Numbered from the stretch's first letter, positions 36,488-45,483 are shown. The stretch: DNA of 64,000 bases from Cellvibrio sp. UBA7661 (GCA_002483365.1 DLHT01000019.1:1-64000), one strand, 5' to 3'. Notes: generated from the letters alone by a model not told the origin. Made by a program: numbers and translations.

Positions 36488-37121
36488 CGATAAAGAAAGT
36501 CTTTTGATCTATCTTGAAAAACAATTGGATCATTTTTTCCCTGATGGGCAGGCTGGAATCGGAATAGCGCTGCGATCCCATGTTGATGAAGCACTTGCAA
36601 GACTTGAAGTGTGCATCAATGCTGTAAAAATGTGGAGGCAAGGAGAGTTTGATTACTTGCACTCAAGCCAGTATGCAATTTTTTTGTATTATCTTGGTAA
36701 TACTCTTTGGCGTAATGAGCGAAATATCCAGTTGTGTTCAAAATTATTTTATTTAAATAAAGCATTAAATGGAATCGACCTGTTTTATGAAATTGAAATG
36801 CCGGATATTTTTTTTATAGGGCATTCTGCCGGGATTGTATTGGCTAAAGCACATTATTCTAACTATCTCGTGTTGTATCAAAACTCAACCATTGGGAAAA
36901 ATCACGGTGTTGCCCCGCAATTGGGGGAGGGCGTTATTGTGTATCCCAATAGCGCCATTATAGGTCGGTGCCATATTGCAGATGGCAGTGTGATTGCACA
37001 GGGGGTGAGTGTAATTAATCAAAACACTCCCGGTAACTGCTTATGTTTTCAGGGGCTCGAAGGGGAATTATTATTCAAATCAACGGCGCGAAATTTTACT
37101 GAGGATTTTTTTAGGGTTTGA
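36471..37121 (+). CDS. Serine acetyltransferase-like left-handed beta-helix protein
   Basis: The product is 216 residues from a TTG start with GAGG about 10 bp upstream, overlapping the previous gene by 17 bp; the next ATG would remove 52 residues. The C-terminal half has hexapeptide repeats (VLYQNSTIGKNHG, GVIVYPNSAIIGRCHIADGSVIA) and an IFFIGHSAG stretch like serine O-acetyltransferase. In a deoxysugar cluster it most likely acetylates a sugar. It is the last gene of this run. Confidence 0.82.
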   Translation: MKIVNSDKESLLIYLEKQLDHFFPDGQAGIGIALRSHVDEALARLEVCINAVKMWRQGEFDYLHSSQYAIFLYYLGNTLWRNERNIQLCSKLFYLNKALNGIDLFYEIEMPDIFFIGHSAGIVLAKAHYSNYLVLYQNSTIGKNHGVAPQLGEGVIVYPNSAIIGRCHIADGSVIAQGVSVINQNTPGNCLCFQGLEGELLFKSTARNFTEDFFRV

Positions 37122-37138
37122 TTTTAAAAAAATCCTCA
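37100..37138. terminator. Inverted repeat at the end of the deoxysugar cluster
   Basis: A 14-bp perfect stem (37100-37113 with 37125-37138, tgaggattttttta and its complement) spans the stop codon of the acetyltransferase-like gene. It is AT-rich and lies between convergent genes, so it may be a terminator despite lacking a GC core. Confidence 0.55.
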
Positions 37139-37249
37139 AAATTTTACTGCGCCGGAAGCTTTGGTTGGTTGCTTTTTATTGAGTCGCACTTTGTTTTTTT
37201 GTTTTTGGTTTGTTTATTTTTGAGATGGTCATTCTTAAAAGTAAACCAA

Positions 37250-39337
37250 TTATTTTTTGTCGTAGTAAATGTGTGCCATCTCTATGAGTGCCTGTTCAAA
37301 ATGTCGGGTAAATCGAGGCGCATCAAATAATGGGCTGCTCATTGCTTGTTGCTTCAGGTTGGCTCTTACTTCTGCCAAGGCAGGAATATCTGAGGCTAAA
37401 GTGATGGTTTTATTAATATAGTCAGGTATATCGTCAGCTATCCAATCTTTCAGGCCAATGTTGTTAACAATGGTCTCCCCAATTCTCGACCAATAACTAT
37501 TACCTTTTAGTGTAAGGATTGGCACACTCATCCAAATGGTATCGGCTGATGTGGTTCCTCCAGGGCAAGGGAAAGGGTCTAATGCGATATCCATTTTGTT
37601 AAACGATTGGAAATAATTTTCCCTGCTTCCACCTTGTTCGAGAATCAGCCTGTCAGCAGTAATGCCAACTGCGGCAAAGCGGTCATAGGTTTTTTGCATG
37701 ACGGATGGCTCATTTAATTGCCCCGCTTGAAGATAAAGCTTGGCAGTAGGTAGCGCCTGCAGAATATCTGCCCATACTTTTACAACATGGTCATTTATTT
37801 TGGCGAGGTTATTAAAGCAACCAAAGGTAATATAGTGATTTTTTAGTGCTGGTAATTCGGCGGGTGAGGCGTGATCGACCAGAGGGTTAAAGCACCAGAC
37901 AATTTCAGGCAAGCGCCATATTTTTTCAACAAATAAATGCTCGTCCCCTACAGGGGTCAAGTAAGGATCACCCAAAATATAGTCTATTTCGGCAATGCCT
38001 GTAGTGGCGGGGTAGCCGAGCCAGGTAACCTGAATGGGAGCTGGTTTATATGCAAATACCGGCAAGCGGTTGCCTGCAGTATGGCCGGATAAATCAAATA
38101 AAATATGCGGCGCACTTTTATGAATAATCTCTGCAGCTTCTTTATTGCTTTTGCTGTAAATGGGTTGCCACTGTGTAAAGTGAGTTTTCAGCAGATTGGT
38201 AATATCGTCTTCATCGGGCTGCGTGGGAAATGCAATAAGTTCAAATTGGTCTTTGTCTATATTGCGCACCAATCCTTCCAAAAAAAATGCAACGGCATGC
38301 TTTCTTAAGTCGCCCGATACAAAACCCACTTTAATTTTACTGTTGGTAGATTTATCCGAAAATTTACAGTGCCACTTGGTGTATTTGCTACTGACCTGCG
38401 AGGTGAAATAGGTTCCAAAGCGTTTGGCCGTTTCCAATAACTCTTCTTGTGAAAGATTGGTATTGTAACCAGCGGTGAGCAAGAGATTACTGTAGGCTAC
38501 GGTCATGTCCGGATTTAAGGCGATTGCTTTGCGGAAGCAAGTCACCGATTCATCAAGATGCCCCAGGTCTTTATAAATATTTCCAAGTGTGTTGAACGCT
38601 TCCGGAAAATCGGCTTTGAATGAAATGGCTTTATGAAGCCCTTCAATTGCTTCGGGTAATTTCTTTTGGGCGTAGTAATTATTTGCCATATTATTGTACG
38701 CATTGGCAAATTCCGGGTTTAGTTGAATTGCACGGCGATAACTTTCATCAGCCTCTGCAAATTTTCTCTGTTCATTTAGCGCGATACCCAGATTATTGTG
38801 TGCATCTGCCATATTTGGATTAAGTAAAATGGCCGCTCTGAATGCCTGCTCGGCATCGGATATTTTTTTTTGCCCAAGCAATGCAATTCCCAATTGGTCA
38901 TGTGCATCGGGTGCGTCGTAGCTGAGCAAAATTGCCTTGCGGCATAGTTTCTCAGCTTCGGAAAAACTGAATTGCTCATTCAAAGTTTTTCCAAGGGATA
39001 TGCACGCTAATGAATCTTGTGGATTCAAGCTAATAGCTTTGCGAAAGTGTGTTTCAGCTAATTTCGTATGGCCGGCTTCTTTTAGTGCTGTAGCCAGATT
39101 ACGATGGGCTTCTGCATCTTTGGGTTCAAGCATTACCACTTTTTTCATGGACTCTATAGCTTCTGCCATACGCCCTTGCTCTGCAATCGCAACGCCTAAT
39201 ATTTTCCATACTATTACGGATTTTGGATAAGCTTTGCTCAAACTTGCCGCCATAGTTTCTGCTGCGGTGAAATCGCCGCTATTGATGGCATAAATCAAAG
39301 AGTTTAGTTCAGACTGGCTGGGGCCTTTTTTAAGCAT
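37250..39337 (-). CDS. TPR-containing O-GlcNAc transferase-like protein (GT41, SPINDLY type)
   Basis: The product is 695 residues. About seven to eight tetratricopeptide repeats (residues about 40-300, e.g. PDAHDQLGIALLGQKKISDA) are followed by a bipartite GT41 catalytic region: KVGFVSGDLRKHAVAFF, LFDLSGHTAGNRLPVFAYKPAPIQVTWLGYPATTG (the family's conserved stretch), FGCFNNLAKI and ALDPFPCPGGTTSADTIWM. Family members transfer a sugar to Ser or Thr of proteins. It faces the deoxysugar cluster, so protein glycosylation with that sugar is an attractive but unproven link. Confidence 0.95.
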   Translation of the reverse strand: MLKKGPSQSELNSLIYAINSGDFTAAETMAASLSKAYPKSVIVWKILGVAIAEQGRMAEAIESMKKVVMLEPKDAEAHRNLATALKEAGHTKLAETHFRKAISLNPQDSLACISLGKTLNEQFSFSEAEKLCRKAILLSYDAPDAHDQLGIALLGQKKISDAEQAFRAAILLNPNMADAHNNLGIALNEQRKFAEADESYRRAIQLNPEFANAYNNMANNYYAQKKLPEAIEGLHKAISFKADFPEAFNTLGNIYKDLGHLDESVTCFRKAIALNPDMTVAYSNLLLTAGYNTNLSQEELLETAKRFGTYFTSQVSSKYTKWHCKFSDKSTNSKIKVGFVSGDLRKHAVAFFLEGLVRNIDKDQFELIAFPTQPDEDDITNLLKTHFTQWQPIYSKSNKEAAEIIHKSAPHILFDLSGHTAGNRLPVFAYKPAPIQVTWLGYPATTGIAEIDYILGDPYLTPVGDEHLFVEKIWRLPEIVWCFNPLVDHASPAELPALKNHYITFGCFNNLAKINDHVVKVWADILQALPTAKLYLQAGQLNEPSVMQKTYDRFAAVGITADRLILEQGGSRENYFQSFNKMDIALDPFPCPGGTTSADTIWMSVPILTLKGNSYWSRIGETIVNNIGLKDWIADDIPDYINKTITLASDIPALAEVRANLKQQAMSSPLFDAPRFTRHFEQALIEMAHIYYDKK

Positions 39338-39430
39338 TAAATGCTCCTGCAGATTATTGTTCTAAATAACTAAGTTAGCGATGCGAGTCAGCTAACAAGA
39401 TAGCATATCTTCAGAAAGCGTAAATGCGCT

Positions 39431-40528
39431 TTATAATCCACTAAACCATAACTCTCTCGCCATCTGGCGCAATGCGTCGCCTTGCTTTTCATCCGGCAAC
39501 CAATTGTTGTGATTGAGTGTGGCGGCGAGTAGAAAATCCAATAGCAGTATGTGGCGGCGCAATACGCGGGTATGACGGTGTTGGATTTGTGGGTTAAACA
39601 GGCCTGCCATATTTAACAGTTGGCGCGGGCTTTTTTTTACCCAGAGCCAAGAACCCATTTCCAGTGTGAGTGGTAAAAAATGATTTTGATGTTGCGCGCG
39701 CGATTGGTAATAAAAATAATCCCATAAATCGCCGTGTGATAAATAATGGATCGATTGTGGTTCAAATAAATAAGTGTGATTGGGATGGCCGCATTCCCAC
39801 AATTTTTTCAAGGCGACATATTCCGCAATATTGCCAATCGCTTTTTTGCGATAGGCATGCGGAAACCAGAGTCGGTCTTGCATTCCCAGGCCCGAATGCA
39901 AATCCAATACGGCGGCAAAGGGGCGATTAAAAATTTGCCGCTGCATCAGTGTTTCCAATGCAATATTTTCTGCCTCCATCTGGCCGCGTTTGCGCCCACG
40001 GTACCACGGCAAAAATGGTCCGAGCCTATGGCCTCCTCCAAGCAGTGGTACGCGTCCTTCTGCATCAATAGGTGCATTGCGATTTAAATCCACGCCGTTA
40101 CCGTTAGCGCGTTGGTTTAAATACATTCCCACAGGATTCAATATCGGCATGAGCACCAATTGCATGTTGGCGAACAGTTGTTGCAAATGCGCATCCCACT
40201 GTAATCGCTCCAATAACGTGTGTAACCAGGCAAGCAACACCTGACTGCCTATGCGCTCAATGCCATGCATGCCTCCGGTCATCAACAGCGTAGGGGCGTT
40301 GGTGTTTCTGTTTCCTATTGTGAGTGAGTAAAGGGGGAAATCGCCCCATTGTGATTCCAGCAAGGCTTCTGTATTTGTGTGGACAATGTGTGGGTGCTGC
40401 TGGATCAGCCGTTCCAACGCTAATAACTCAGGAATTTTTTGTGCAAAATCCTGCTGCGCGTCAGTGCTGCGTTGGGCAATCACTTGTTGTATCTGTGGTG
40501 TTGCAAAGCGCGGCTGTTGGATTGTCAT
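39431..40528 (-). CDS. M14-family zinc carboxypeptidase-like protein
   Basis: The product is 365 residues without a signal peptide. MTGGMHGIERIGS holds the first zinc His and Glu (HGIE), NPVGM and NGVDLNRN are conserved family motifs, AVLDLHSG supplies the second His, and LTLEMGSW near 270 carries the likely catalytic Glu. M14 proteins of this cytoplasmic type hydrolyse peptides or small amides; the substrate is unknown. It stands alone. Confidence 0.9.
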   Translation of the reverse strand: MTIQQPRFATPQIQQVIAQRSTDAQQDFAQKIPELLALERLIQQHPHIVHTNTEALLESQWGDFPLYSLTIGNRNTNAPTLLMTGGMHGIERIGSQVLLAWLHTLLERLQWDAHLQQLFANMQLVLMPILNPVGMYLNQRANGNGVDLNRNAPIDAEGRVPLLGGGHRLGPFLPWYRGRKRGQMEAENIALETLMQRQIFNRPFAAVLDLHSGLGMQDRLWFPHAYRKKAIGNIAEYVALKKLWECGHPNHTYLFEPQSIHYLSHGDLWDYFYYQSRAQHQNHFLPLTLEMGSWLWVKKSPRQLLNMAGLFNPQIQHRHTRVLRRHILLLDFLLAATLNHNNWLPDEKQGDALRQMARELWFSGL

Positions 40529-40611
40529 TCAATGCTCTCCGTATTTCCTACTGGAGAGCATAGCGGTTTTTGTGCGGGGCTTTCTTGACGCTTTTATGAC
40601 AATAAAAAAAT

Positions 40612-41010
40612 CTACAGATGTTTCGTATGTTGCGGCGGTGCAAACTTATCGTGTAGCCCATCCACGTAGGTGATTTTCAGCGCGGCTAGCTCTTTATCCC
40701 CTAATGCGTCCAGGCAACCTATATTTACACCATACATTTTGCCAATCGGTGTCTCTGTACCTATTCCGAATACGCGCACACCACAGTGCTTGCAAAAGTA
40801 ATGTTCGTTTTTATGTGTGTTGAATGTATAGCGAGTGAGCTGATCTTCGCCTTGCAGAATCCGTAAGCCTCCCTCTTTTGCAACTGCTGGCCAAAAACGT
40901 GTGCGACGGCAAATAGAACAATTGCAGCGATAAGTACTCTGCTCCAAATCCAGATCTGCCTCGAATTTAACGGTACCGCAATGGCAGCTACCGGTGTAGG
41001 TGGTTAGCAT
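40612..41010 (-). CDS. GFA/CENP-V-family zinc protein
   Basis: The product is 132 residues from the ATG at 41010 (AAGG 9 bp upstream); a longer frame to 41070 is less likely. The zinc-binding pattern is present: GSCHCGTVKFEA, RCNCSICRR and YFCKHCGVRVFG. The family is named for a proposed glutathione-dependent formaldehyde-activating enzyme, but most members have no proven function. Confidence 0.9.
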   Translation of the reverse strand: MLTTYTGSCHCGTVKFEADLDLEQSTYRCNCSICRRTRFWPAVAKEGGLRILQGEDQLTRYTFNTHKNEHYFCKHCGVRVFGIGTETPIGKMYGVNIGCLDALGDKELAALKITYVDGLHDKFAPPQHTKHL

Positions 41011-41110
41011 GTTATATCGCCTTGATATGTGATGATTTGGTATCTCATAGTCGGTTGAGTTATCTATCAATCGACAAGTAGCTAAAAAAATATCTCAATT
41101 ATCTATCAGG

Positions 41111-41509
41111 TTAAAACCACACCAGACCTTTATACGGTTTTTGTTTTAATGATTCCAACCGGTTTTGCAAATTCCCGCAATGAATTTCCAGTTTGTGTCC
41201 ATCGGGATCAAGGAAATACAAAGAGTCTCCTTCACTGGTATTTTTCTTCCATTCAATAACATTAGCTTCACGTAATTGCGCGGTGATTAGATTGAATTTA
41301 TCTGCTGCACAGTCGAGCGCAATATGCGAGTAGTCTTGGCTGGGTATTGCGGTATCGCAAGATAAACAAAGCCATAAATTCCCCAGACTCAAATAAGCGC
41401 CTGCATCCCAACGGACGTGGGGTTTAAAACCCAATAGCTGCGTATAGAAAACAAAAGATACATCAAGGTTGCTGACTGCGATGGTGATGTGGTTTAGGCC
41501 GGTTAGCAC
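41111..41509 (-). CDS. fosA: FosA-like fosfomycin glutathione transferase
   Basis: The product is 132 residues, the family's usual length. Metal ligands His7, His62 and Glu108 correspond to FosA His7, His64 and Glu110. The fosfomycin and potassium-loop residues are also present: Lys88, Ser92, Ser96, Tyr98 and Arg117, in EWKKNTSEGDSLYFLDPDG and the NRLES turn. FosA enzymes open the epoxide of fosfomycin with glutathione. There is no mobile element beside it, so it is probably an intrinsic chromosomal copy. Confidence 0.93.
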   Translation of the reverse strand: MLTGLNHITIAVSNLDVSFVFYTQLLGFKPHVRWDAGAYLSLGNLWLCLSCDTAIPSQDYSHIALDCAADKFNLITAQLREANVIEWKKNTSEGDSLYFLDPDGHKLEIHCGNLQNRLESLKQKPYKGLVWF

Positions 41510-41683
41510 AATCTTGTTTCCTGAGTTGGATGAAATTGTTATTTGAGTGCGCTTCTCAGTGACATCTGGGGTAAGGATTGTGAAGTAATGCCTGTAAAGT
41601 ATGCACCTAAATTTATAGTATTGCCGAGTTTAATATTGAATAAACCTGAGTGTTTTTAAAGTTGAAAATTCATGGAGTGATTT

Positions 41684-42228
41684 ATGGATAAAGTGGCAGC
41701 GAGAATAGAGGAAAATAGGAATTTAATTCAAGCGACATCAGCAACAGTGGCTTCTATGGGATTAGACAAGGTTGGCCAGAAAGTGGCGGGTGTTATGGTC
41801 ACTCCTGCTGCATGGCTTTTTAATTACACTTTTTTAAACGCCAAGCCTGATGCAATGGATATTGGTATTTATGCAACGGGTTTTGTGTCTGCTGGCGCTT
41901 CTACAACTGTGGGATTGCTTAAGTCTCATGTGGATGACAGCATGCTAAAAAGCTTGCTGAAATCCAGCGGTGCGAGCCTCCTAAGCTGGCTCCATATATT
42001 AAAAACTGTTATCACTATAGTTCTGCCCCTGCGGCAATAAACGCTCAAACTATTGCTGGCGAGGGAGGGACTGCATGGTTACATCCAAATGGCTTGTGGG
42101 TTTATATCACGGATGCTTATGGCCGAATGGTTAAAGACTTTAAGCCAAATTTATATGTTGTCATCTATCAACCAAAAGAGCCTTTGGTACGGAAAAATGG
42201 AAAATTTGTGTGGGGTATTACTCGATGA
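41684..42228 (+). pseudogene. Frameshifted small gene of unknown function, possible toxin
   Basis: The ATG (GGAG 7 bp upstream) opens a frame that stops at 42040 after an odd tail. A second frame from about 41974 continues without a stop to 42228 (EPPKLAPYIKNCYHYSS..., WLHPNGLWVYITDAYG..., KNGKFVWGITR). Restoring one base near 41972 gives a single protein of 181 residues with two hydrophobic stretches in its first half. The final TGA overlaps the ATG of the following lipoprotein gene, which supports the fused reading. This may be a real mutation or a sequencing error. A toxin paired with a lipoprotein is only a suggestion from layout. Confidence 0.68.
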
Positions 42229-42581
42229 ATAGACGTTCATTTATTTTTTTCGCTATTTTGTTTTCAACAGGCTTGTTCGGGTGCTCAGAAAAATTAGCGA
42301 CTAATAATGATTTTCAGGCTGTCTGCGCATACTTTCAAGAGTTAGAAAAATTGGAAGATGTGGATGCGCTCACTGCAGAGCAGCGTAATAATTTTATTGT
42401 TGTACGGATTAAGAAGAATATCTCTGATAGCGCCGCAAGTATTTCGTGGGAAGCAGTGAGTTATGCTGCTCCTGAGCAAAGGTATGAAATCTTTAAAATG
42501 GGTGCCGAGTCAGCATTAAATGAGACTTGGAATTGTCCGGCAATGGAAAAGCTTGCTCCGTTAACGGGTGCTGTGGAATAA
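42225..42581 (+). CDS. Small lipoprotein
   Basis: The product is 118 residues from the ATG overlapping the upstream stop by 4 bp. A lipoprotein signal ends in LFGC (Cys at about residue 20), giving a lipid-anchored periplasmic protein of about 100 residues with two further cysteines (AVCAYF, NWNCPAM, possible disulfide). The family is not recognised. Tight coupling to the preceding small gene resembles an immunity lipoprotein, but this is inference. Confidence 0.8.
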   Translation: MNRRSFIFFAILFSTGLFGCSEKLATNNDFQAVCAYFQELEKLEDVDALTAEQRNNFIVVRIKKNISDSAASISWEAVSYAAPEQRYEIFKMGAESALNETWNCPAMEKLAPLTGAVE

Positions 42582-42589
42582 CCTTGCTG

Positions 42590-42737
42590 TAGGTTGGCAG
42601 TGAGGAACGAACCGCAACATGACCATGTATCCGCAACCGCCAAAACCAAGATGCGTGCGCCGTTATTTTTCGTATCAATAGAACAATGTGCCGTTTGCGA
42701 TTGCGAATGTTGCGGTTCGTTCCTCACCAGCAACCTA
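42590..42737. mobile_element. MITE-like element with 31-bp terminal inverted repeats
   Basis: Arms 42590-42620 and 42707-42737 match at 28 of 31 positions as reverse complements (core tgaggaacgaaccgcaacat). The 86-bp interior has no gene. The right arm contains the TAG that ends the DUF2971 gene, so the element reaches into that gene's 3' end. No target duplication was identified by eye. Confidence 0.72.
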
Positions 42738-43517
42738 CGGTCTATCTTTATTCAATTGTTTCTTTTGATCCGCTACGAATTTTTTATATTCAACAATCTC
42801 AATGTTTAAGCTTTTAATTAGTTTTTCATTCATTGCGTAACAAAATTTATCACCAGTAATTAATTTTGAGGGGATTATTGTTTTCGGGCGTTGGATGGTC
42901 GTTCCATTTTTATAAGAAGGAACAGCATTTAAATAAATAAGCCTAAACTCCTTTTCGTATTGCCATTCCGAACTTTTGGTTGTTAATAATCTGGTAAAAG
43001 CTTGTTGTGGACAAAGAAGAAGTTCGTCTATAGAAAGTTGTACTGACTTTGTTGAGTAGTCTACTTCGTAGAGCGGCGTTTCTCGGGTTTGATCTTCAAA
43101 ATTATATTCTATGCAAAATCCCGTGTGGTTATTTGCATAGTGAGCCCACATTAATGGATGTAGTGGGGCTCCGCTAAAAAAGCAGTATATGCCTGTTTCG
43201 TTTCTAATGGGGTCGTATATTTTTTGGGCTAATGTTTCTTTATTCTTTTGGGCTGTTGGTTGATCTTTGTCGGGAGCTTCGTTATCGAGGAATTTTTTTA
43301 ATAATTTAAAAACTATTTGTCCATAAGGGAAATCGTCCTCAGATTCGTAAAGCGCATGTAGGGCTGCTTCCATATTTTTACGGTTTGTACTGTAAATGCT
43401 ATTTAATGAGCAGTCATCTAAATCATTGAATGATTTAGGACTCGATATAAAAATGTTGCCATTTTTTATTGAGTTCAATCTTTCTTCTTCATTTTTCTCA
43501 AATCTATAAAGCTTCAT
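42735..43517 (-). CDS. DUF2971-family protein
   Basis: The product is 260 residues from the ATG at 43517 (AGGA 8 bp upstream). MKLYRFEKNEE, NIFISSPKSFNDLDD, IYCFFSGAPLHPLMWAHYANNHTGFCIEYNF and KEFRLIYL are the typical DUF2971 pattern. The function is unknown; some relatives occur in defence or stress loci. Its last residues (NKDRP) and stop lie at the edge of the MITE-like repeat, so the original C-terminus may have been altered. Confidence 0.88.
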   Translation of the reverse strand: MKLYRFEKNEEERLNSIKNGNIFISSPKSFNDLDDCSLNSIYSTNRKNMEAALHALYESEDDFPYGQIVFKLLKKFLDNEAPDKDQPTAQKNKETLAQKIYDPIRNETGIYCFFSGAPLHPLMWAHYANNHTGFCIEYNFEDQTRETPLYEVDYSTKSVQLSIDELLLCPQQAFTRLLTTKSSEWQYEKEFRLIYLNAVPSYKNGTTIQRPKTIIPSKLITGDKFCYAMNEKLIKSLNIEIVEYKKFVADQKKQLNKDRP

Positions 43518-43545
43518 ATTGTTAGTCCTTATTTTTGATCCCAAC

Positions 43546-43580
43546 AAAAAACCCGAACCATTTCTGATTCGGGTTTTTGT
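43546..43580. terminator. Terminator between DUF2971 and gnd genes
   Basis: A 7-bp stem (acccgaa / ttcgggt) is flanked by A and T runs. It lies just past the gnd region on the plus side and serves either strand; the DUF2971 ribosome site starts 15 bp further on. Confidence 0.78.
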
Positions 43581-43603
43581 TTTCTCACACCGCGTTTAAA
43601 AAC

Positions 43604-45058
43604 TTAAACGTTGTAAGTGGTCGATGCGGTGTTGCCGCCGCGGCCGGTCCAGTTGGTGTGGAAGAATTCACCGCGTGGCTTGTCGGTGCGCTCGTAGGTG
43701 TGTGCGCCGAAGTAGTCGCGCTGGGCTTGCAGCAAGTTTGCTGGCAAACGGGCAGTGCGGTAGCCGTCGAAGTAAGTCAGGGCTGAGGTGATGGTTGGAG
43801 CAGGGACGCCGTTCACAATCGCAGCAGCAGCAACACGACGCCAGCCAGCTTGGGCTGCATCGACAGTCTTGGCGAAGTAATCATCCAGCAGCAGGTTTTT
43901 CAATTCAGGATTCTTGTCGAATGCTTCTTTGATGTTGCCGAGGAATGATGAACGGATGATACAACCACCGCGCCACATCAATGCGATACCGCCGTAGTTC
44001 AAGTGCCAGCCGTATTCTTTCGCCGCTTCACGCATCAGCAAATAACCTTGTGCGTAAGAAATAATTTTTGATGCGAATACCGCGTTGCGCAAATCGTCGA
44101 TGAACGCTTTTTTATCGCCGGTGAAATTCACCGCTGGGCCTTTAATGACTTTTGATGCTTCAACACGTTCTGCTTTTTGTGATGACAGACAGCGCGCGAA
44201 CACTGCTTCAGAAATCAGGGTAAGAGGTACGCCCAAATCCAATGCGATTACGCCGGTCCACTTGCCGGTACCTTTTTGGCCCGCGGTGTCGAGGATTTTC
44301 TCAACCAGAGGTTCGCCATCGGTATCTTTGTACGCGAGGATGTCGCGGGTGATTTCGATCAGGTAAGAATCGAGTTCACCTTTGTTCCACTCGGCAAATA
44401 CTTCGTGCATTTCGTCAGCGCTCAGGCCAACCACTTCTTTGAGCAATTGGTAGGCTTCGCAAATTAATTGCATATCGCCGTATTCGATACCGTTGTGCAC
44501 CATTTTCACAAAGTGGCCAGCGCCGTTCTCGCCAACCCAATCACAGCAAGGGCTGCCATCGTCAACTTTGGCGGAGATGCTTTGGAAAATGTCTTTTACA
44601 TAAGGCCATGCTTCGGGTGAGCCGCCGGGCATGATGGATGGGCCAGTCAATGCGCCTTCTTCACCACCGGAAACGCCGGTGCCGATGAAACGCAGACCTT
44701 TGCTCGCCAAATAAGCGGTGCGACGGTCGGTGTCAGGGAAGTGGGTATTGCCGCCATCGATAATGATGTCGCCTTGTTCCAGGTGTGGAATCAGCAATTC
44801 AATAAAATCGTCTACTGCTTTACCGGCTTTTACCATCAACATAATTTTGCGTGGTTTAGCCAGTGAGGCGACCAGCTCTTCAATAGAGCGCGCACCGCGA
44901 ATGGTTTTGCCCGCTGCGCGACCTTGGATGAACGCGTCTACTTTTTCTACGGAGCGGTTGTAAGCAGTAACTGTATAGCCTTTGCTAGCCATGTTCAGGA
45001 TGAGGTTTTCACCCATTACAGCCAAGCCAACCAAGCCTATATCGGAGAGTGGTTTCAT
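43604..45058 (-). CDS. gnd: 6-phosphogluconate dehydrogenase, decarboxylating
   Basis: The product is 484 residues. GLVGLAVMGENLILNMAS is the NADP-binding motif. IDGGNTHFPDT, GTGVSGGEEGALTGPSIMPGG, HFVKMVHNGIEYGDMQLI and DTAGQKGTGKW are family signatures, and the C-terminal TNWTGRGG is present. It oxidises 6-phosphogluconate to ribulose 5-phosphate, CO2 and NADPH in the pentose phosphate pathway. The length matches the long (non-enteric) form. It stands alone with its own terminator. Confidence 0.97.
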   Translation of the reverse strand: MKPLSDIGLVGLAVMGENLILNMASKGYTVTAYNRSVEKVDAFIQGRAAGKTIRGARSIEELVASLAKPRKIMLMVKAGKAVDDFIELLIPHLEQGDIIIDGGNTHFPDTDRRTAYLASKGLRFIGTGVSGGEEGALTGPSIMPGGSPEAWPYVKDIFQSISAKVDDGSPCCDWVGENGAGHFVKMVHNGIEYGDMQLICEAYQLLKEVVGLSADEMHEVFAEWNKGELDSYLIEITRDILAYKDTDGEPLVEKILDTAGQKGTGKWTGVIALDLGVPLTLISEAVFARCLSSQKAERVEASKVIKGPAVNFTGDKKAFIDDLRNAVFASKIISYAQGYLLMREAAKEYGWHLNYGGIALMWRGGCIIRSSFLGNIKEAFDKNPELKNLLLDDYFAKTVDAAQAGWRRVAAAAIVNGVPAPTITSALTYFDGYRTARLPANLLQAQRDYFGAHTYERTDKPRGEFFHTNWTGRGGNTASTTYNV

Positions 45059-45477
45059 AGTAGTAATAGCCTATCGTTGTGGTTGATGTCCTGGCTCGCA
45101 GGAGCAGTTCAACAGGGCAGTTCCGGCCGTTGTGTCACCGAACGCTGACCCGGAGACAATCCAGGGAGCAGTGATTGACCGATGTCTATCTAAATGGCGC
45201 TGCTCTATCGGCTGCGCTCTTGAAGGGGTGCGTATTATTCCTGTTTGCGCGCCAAAAAAACAGCCGATAGGGGAAAACTTATGGCTATTTTGGCGATAGT
45301 AATCATCAACTGTTTATTTTTTTATTGTTAATAAATATTTATTTATCGTTTGGCAATAAATAAATATTGATTTTAATGTCTTTTCTGATAGTTTTTATGA
45401 GGTTGGCCGCCGATGGTAACGAGAATTCATCCCTGTAGTCGGGAGTTGCGGTGCGATCGTGAAACAATTCAGGGGGT
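45059..45477. other. Intergenic stretch of about 420 bp
   Basis: It must contain the gnd promoter, reading to the left. It is GC-rich near gnd and AT-rich from 45300 to 45360. No RNA gene, repeat or convincing promoter was recognised. A minus-strand open frame of 65 codons at 45339-45536 has no support. Confidence 0.5.
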
Positions 45478-45483
45478 ATGAGT

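Noticed and set aside
37118..37330. 70-codon frame rich in Phe and Leu after the acetyltransferase-like gene
   Set aside because: It runs through the inverted repeat and into the opposite-strand GT41 gene and has no start signal.
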